Origin: Streptomyces sp. Tue 6430
GTDB lineage: Bacteria; Actinomycetota; Actinomycetes; Streptomycetales; Streptomycetaceae
NCBI GenBank assembly: GCA_021568835.1
Contig: JAKGSH010000010.1
Location: 5,394,001 to 5,458,000, forward strand
Length of the DNA stretch: 64,000 bases
Direction of reading: 5' to 3'
Shown here: positions 60,913-64,000 of the stretch, in pieces
Numbering within the stretch: position 1 is the stretch's first letter
How the letters are laid out: every line of letters begins with the position of its first letter
Position numbers and translations under genes: made by a program
Notes under the pieces: generated by a model
Told to the model about the DNA's origin: nothing
What the model saw: only the letters and a program-made list of their open reading frames with translations
The model's database searches: none

Positions 60913-61719
60913 TCAGAGCTCCTTGAGGAGCCCGCCGTCCACGACGAACTCGGCGCCCGTGGTGCTGCCGGAGCGCGGCGACGCCAGCAGCACGACGGCG
61001 TCGGCCACCTCCTGCGGCTCGACGAAGCGGCCCGTGGCCAGGTTCAGCATCTCCGGGACGACGCTGTTGATGACGTTGTCCTTGTCGGTGCCGGCCTGCG
61101 AGGCGATCATGTCGGCGACGCCGCCCTCGTCCGTCCACCACGGCGTGCGCACCACACCGGGGGAGACCGTGTTCACGCGGATGCCCTGGGGCGCGAACTC
61201 GCCCGAGAGCACCTTGGTGATGTTGCTCAGGGCGGCCTTCGCGGCGCCGTAGTCGACGTTGATCGGCGAGGGCTGCCGGGCGTTGCCGGAGGAGATGTTC
61301 ACGATCGCGCCGCCGCCGCGCGCCAGCAGGTGCGGGATGGCGGCACGGATGGCGCGCACGGCCGAGAACAGGTTGAACTCGAACATGGCACGCCACTCCT
61401 CGTCGGAGGCGTGCAGGAACGAGCCGCGCGGCAGGGTCACACCGGGCGGCGGGCCGCCGGCGTTGTTCACCAGGATGTCGAGCCCGCCGAACTGCTCCAC
61501 GGCACGGTCGACGACCTGCGCCGGCGCGTCCTCGTCCATGAAGTCGGCCGGGACGTGCACGAGGTTCGGACCGGCCAGGGCGTCCAGCTCCGGAGTGCTC
61601 TTGCGGGACGTGGCCACGACCTTGGCGCCCTCTTCGAGGAGCGTGCGGACGATGGCGAGGCCGATGCCCTTGGAAGCGCCGGTCACGACGGCGACCCGGC
61701 CGGAAAGCTGCAGATCCAT
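60913..61719 (-). CDS. Short-chain dehydrogenase/reductase
   Basis: A 268-residue classical SDR. Cofactor motif VAVVTGASKGIGLAIV (TGxxxGxG, about 9-24), LDILVNNAGGPPPG (NNAG), catalytic Ser in IVNISSGNARQ and YxxxK as DYGAAKAALS. The end is STTGAEFVVDGGLLKEL. It is probably NADPH-dependent, since Ser-Arg-Lys follows the second strand. ATG 61719 has AAGGAA upstream. A 73-base leader separates it from a promoter-like motif (61792-61818) identical in its fixed bases to that of the ECF sigma gene at 46339. This suggests it belongs to that sigma's regulon. The substrate is unknown. The gene is intact. Confidence 0.9.
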   Translation of the reverse strand: MDLQLSGRVAVVTGASKGIGLAIVRTLLEEGAKVVATSRKSTPELDALAGPNLVHVPADFMDEDAPAQVVDRAVEQFGGLDILVNNAGGPPPGVTLPRGSFLHASDEEWRAMFEFNLFSAVRAIRAAIPHLLARGGGAIVNISSGNARQPSPINVDYGAAKAALSNITKVLSGEFAPQGIRVNTVSPGVVRTPWWTDEGGVADMIASQAGTDKDNVINSVVPEMLNLATGRFVEPQEVADAVVLLASPRSGSTTGAEFVVDGGLLKEL

Positions 61720-61791
61720 AAGGTTCCTTCTCGATGGTCGGCCCCGCCCTGCGGTGGGGAGGAGCGCGGTGCGATGTGCTCTCGTCAACGG

Positions 61792-61818
61792 AAACACCGC
61801 CGTGCCCGAAGGTGTTGC
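61792..61818 (-). promoter_or_regulatory. Putative ECF promoter, copy 2 (GCAACACC-N12-GGTGTTT)
   Basis: On the minus strand GCAACACC (61818-61811), 12 unrelated bases and GGTGTTT (61798-61792) lie upstream of the SDR gene. The fixed bases and spacer length are the same as at 46349-46375, while the spacer sequence differs. This supports a functional site rather than a duplication. Confidence 0.65.
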
Positions 61819-61844
61819 AGGCGGTGTTCACCGGGCCGGGGAAG

Positions 61845-62492
61845 TCAGCGGTGCCAGCGCATGACCTCCTCCGGCAGGTCCTCCAGCTCCGCGATCTCGG
61901 ACGGCTTGCGGTCCATGTACCGCGGGTCGCACCCCTGGTGTCCCAGCAGCCGGGCGACCGGGGCCAGCACGGTGAACAGGGCACGCTGCAGCGCCCACGG
62001 GGGCGAGGTGAACCGCACCACGTCACCGAACTCCAGCGTGGTCACCGCCTGCTGCAGCAGCCGGGGCATGCCCTCGGCCGTGGTCTTGCCGTCCTGAGCG
62101 AGCCCGAACAGCTGGCGCAGCACCAGCTGCTCGAAACGATCGCTGTTCTTGCGCACCTCGCAGATGTGGAAGGCCTGCTCGCCGCTGCAGTTCCACCAGC
62201 GGTGCCTGATGCCGGGCTGGATGAGCACGCTCTGCCCGGGCTCGTCGAGGGTCACCTGGCGCCCGCCGATCAGGAAGGCGACCTTGCCCCGCACCAGCGT
62301 GAAGCGTTCCTCGCTCACCGGGTGCAGGTGCTCGCCCGACACCGCGCCGCCGGGCTCGGAGTACACGTCCATCACGGTGCGCGCCCCGCCCGTGTGCGAG
62401 GACGGCGTTCTGATCACGACCCGCTCCCTGCACCGCGGGTTCTCGTACACCTCACCGACGCTGACCGTCACCGGCCCGCCTCCTTCCGCCAT
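61845..62492 (-). CDS. Cupin-domain protein
   Basis: About 215 residues. The cupin motif 1 region reads SGEHLHPVSEERFTLVRGKV (H-x-H, Glu) and motif 2 GQSVLIQPGIRHRWWN (Gly, His), so a metal site is plausible. The second half is helical (EQLVLRQLFGLAQDGKTTAE, LLGHQGCDPRYMD). Related proteins act as isomerases, cyclases or dioxygenases, or bind ligands. ATG 62492 is taken as start; a GTG at 62543 would add 17 residues and begin just beside the large inverted repeat at 62549-62599. It is divergent from the FAD oxidase, and the pair probably shares that operator. The gene is intact. Confidence 0.75.
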   Translation of the reverse strand: MAEGGGPVTVSVGEVYENPRCRERVVIRTPSSHTGGARTVMDVYSEPGGAVSGEHLHPVSEERFTLVRGKVAFLIGGRQVTLDEPGQSVLIQPGIRHRWWNCSGEQAFHICEVRKNSDRFEQLVLRQLFGLAQDGKTTAEGMPRLLQQAVTTLEFGDVVRFTSPPWALQRALFTVLAPVARLLGHQGCDPRYMDRKPSEIAELEDLPEEVMRWHR

Positions 62493-62548
62493 GGCGAATT
62501 CAGCCTGGTCTCCGATGGTGGCGACCGATGGGCCGTCCGACACTCCCC

Positions 62549-62599
62549 ATCTTGCGGTCGTATCCCGGAATGAGCCGTTCAGGGATTCGACCGCAAGAT
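62549..62599. promoter_or_regulatory. 18-bp inverted repeat between the cupin and FAD-oxidase genes
   Basis: ATCTTGCGGTCG-T-ATCCC (62549-62566) is complementary to GGGAT-T-CGACCGCAAGAT (62582-62599) at 17 of 18 positions, with a 15-base loop. It lies in the 200-base divergent promoter. It is large for a simple operator and could bind two dimers or a tetramer, or form a hairpin at the start of either transcript. Confidence 0.7.
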
Positions 62600-62695
62600 C
62601 CGGAGTGTTTTCCGGGATGGCTGATTCGTACTGTCGCGGCGCAGAAGAGCGCGTGAAACGGTGCGCCGAAAATGGCGAGAACGGGAGACGTTGGG

Positions 62696-64000
62696 GTGCG
62701 CGACAACAAGGGGATAGGCCGCAGGCGGTTCTTCACGACCGCCGCGGCGCTGGGCGGCACGGCAGCCGTGGGCGGAGCCTTCGCCGGGCAGGCGACGGCA
62801 GCGGGGACGGCGGGGACGGCGGGACGGCGGCCGCAGCGGGGGAGGCGGCCGCGAGCGTCACGTTCGCCCCGGTGACGGTGACGCCGGCGGACGCCCAGTA
62901 CGGCGAGCTCGTGCACGGTATGAACAACCGTTACGTCGGCAGCCCCGAGGCCGTCAGGATCGTGGACGACGTCTCCCAGGTGGCGGGAGTGGTGCAGGCG
63001 GCCGTCACCGCCGGCAAGCGTCTGACGGTGCGCTCCGGCGGGCACTGCCTGGAGGACTTCGTCTTCAACCCCGAGGTCCAGGTGGTACTCGACCTGTCAC
63101 AGCTGAACAAGGTCTACTACGACGCCGGGCGGGGCGCGTTCGCCGTCGAGACGGGCGCCCAGCTCCTGGACGTCTACACCCTGCTGTACCAGGTGTACGG
63201 CGTCACCGTGCCCGGCGGCATCTGCTACTCCGTCGCGGCCGGCGGCCACGTCAGCGGCGGCGGCTGGGGCCTGCTGTGCCGCCAGCTCGGCCTGATCATC
63301 GACTACCTGTGCGCCGTCGAGGTGGTCGTGGTCGGAGCCGACGGCAAGGTGCGCACCGTCGTGGCGACCAACGATCCGAAGGACCCCCACCGCGAGCTGT
63401 GGTGGGCCCACGCGGGCGGTGGCGGCGGCAACTTCGGCGTGGTCACGCGCTACTGGTTCCGCACGCCCGGCGCCACCGGCACCGACCCGAAGAAGCTGCT
63501 GCCCAAGCCGCCCCGCGAGGTGTACCTGGTGGCGCAGGCCTGGCCGTGGGAGAACATGACGGAGGCGAGGTTCTCCCGGCTGGCGCAGAACTACGCGCGC
63601 TGGTTCACCGCGCACAGCGCCCCGGGCGCCCCCGAACTGGCCCTGGCCAGCTTCCTCGTGCTGACCCACCGGTCCGCCGGCCAGATCGCCATGGTCACCC
63701 AGGTCGACGCCACCGCCCCCGACGCCCGCCGGCTGCTCGACGGCTACCTCGCCGCGATCGGCGACGGCGTCGACGTGCCGACGGTGGCCGTCACCCGCCA
63801 GTTCGCCGAGTTCGGCCCGATGGCCGAGTACGCCGAGCCCCGCAAGCTGCGGTGGCTGGAGGCCACCCGTTACCTCGGCACCACCAACACCAACCTCACC
63901 GACCCGACCTACCGGCAGGAGTACAAGTCCGCGTACATGCGCGCGGCCTTCCCCGACCGCCAGCTCGCGGCGCTGTACAAGCACCTGACGCGCACGGACG
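62696..64000 (+). CDS. Tat-exported FAD-linked oxidase, berberine-bridge family (partial; apparent frameshift)
   Basis: At least 435 residues; it continues beyond the window. The N-terminus has a twin-arginine signal (GRRRFFTTAAALGGTAAVGG, then an Ala-rich stretch), so it is exported folded with flavin. The VAO/BBE FAD domain shows the His for 8-alpha linkage in TVRSGGHCLEDF and the Cys for 6-S linkage in PGGICYSVAAGGHVSGGGWG, so FAD is likely bicovalent; WWAHAGGGGGNFGVVTRY follows. One base is missing near the GGG run 62821-62823, joining the signal frame to SVTFAPVTVTPADAQ. It oxidises an alcohol, aldehyde or carbon centre with O2, perhaps a late extracytoplasmic step. Confidence 0.85.

Overview
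The window is actinobacterial and almost certainly Streptomyces. It is extremely GC-rich, third codon positions are nearly all G or C, and GTG starts and 4-base ATGA/GTGA gene overlaps are common. Its gene set is typical of Streptomyces: LAL-type LuxR regulator, SARP regulators, a second fused SecDF, a SepF-like protein, DUF5999/DUF6099/DUF6299 proteins, a Hen1-Pnkp RNA repair pair and furA-katG.

Layout. 1-11 kb: secreted subtilisin with P-domain, a 1.5-kb geneless stretch, a LAL regulator, an RsbW-like ATPase, furA-katG, a SepF-like protein and a MazG-like hydrolase. 11-18 kb: DUF6099, an F420-type LLM oxidoreductase, a repeat-rich gap, a DUF4232 lipoprotein, then hen1-pnkp. 18-24 kb: an SPFH protein overlapping an NAD-kinase-like gene, arginine deiminase, ornithine carbamoyltransferase and a second RsbW-like ATPase. 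24-31.6 kb: an aromatic-acid catabolic cluster (enoyl-CoA hydratase, 2-aminobenzoyl-CoA/salicylyl-CoA monooxygenase-reductase, PaaX-type repressor, aryl-CoA ligase, acyl-CoA dehydrogenase, RidA). This fits anthranilate degradation through 2-aminobenzoyl-CoA. 31.6-43 kb: small and secreted proteins, an actin-like ATPase overlapping a DksA/TraR protein, a second DksA/TraR, a NarL-type two-component pair, SecDF, an ECF sigma factor with its partner membrane protein, and a DUF485/sodium-solute symporter pair.

43.5-64 kb is the most interesting part. An operon of ECF sigma factor, Ada-like protein of unusual domain order, Ogt and a 2OG-Fe(II) oxygenase (DNA alkylation defence) sits directly beside a biosynthetic cluster. 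The core of that cluster resembles the aspartate-nitrosuccinate (nitrous acid) route: a CreE-like flavoprotein monooxygenase overlapping a CreD-like nitrosuccinate lyase, a CreM-like adenylate-forming enzyme and an O-methyltransferase. It carries its own SAM supply (metK and a PfkB kinase). Across a divergent promoter lie an aromatic hydroxylase, a SARP regulator with a TTA codon, an MFS exporter, an SDR, a cupin and a Tat-exported FAD oxidase that runs off the window. The inferred product is a diazo or N-N-bonded aromatic compound. Such a compound could alkylate DNA, which would make the neighbouring repair operon a candidate self-resistance module. The same 15 fixed bases around a 12-base spacer occur upstream of both the ECF sigma gene and the SDR gene, which ties the two halves together.

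Caution. About three dozen conserved genes or gene parts are broken by what looks like a single lost base, nearly always inside a run of C or G. This pattern points to homopolymer under-calling in the sequence rather than real pseudogenes, so such genes are annotated below as whole CDSs with the break position given.
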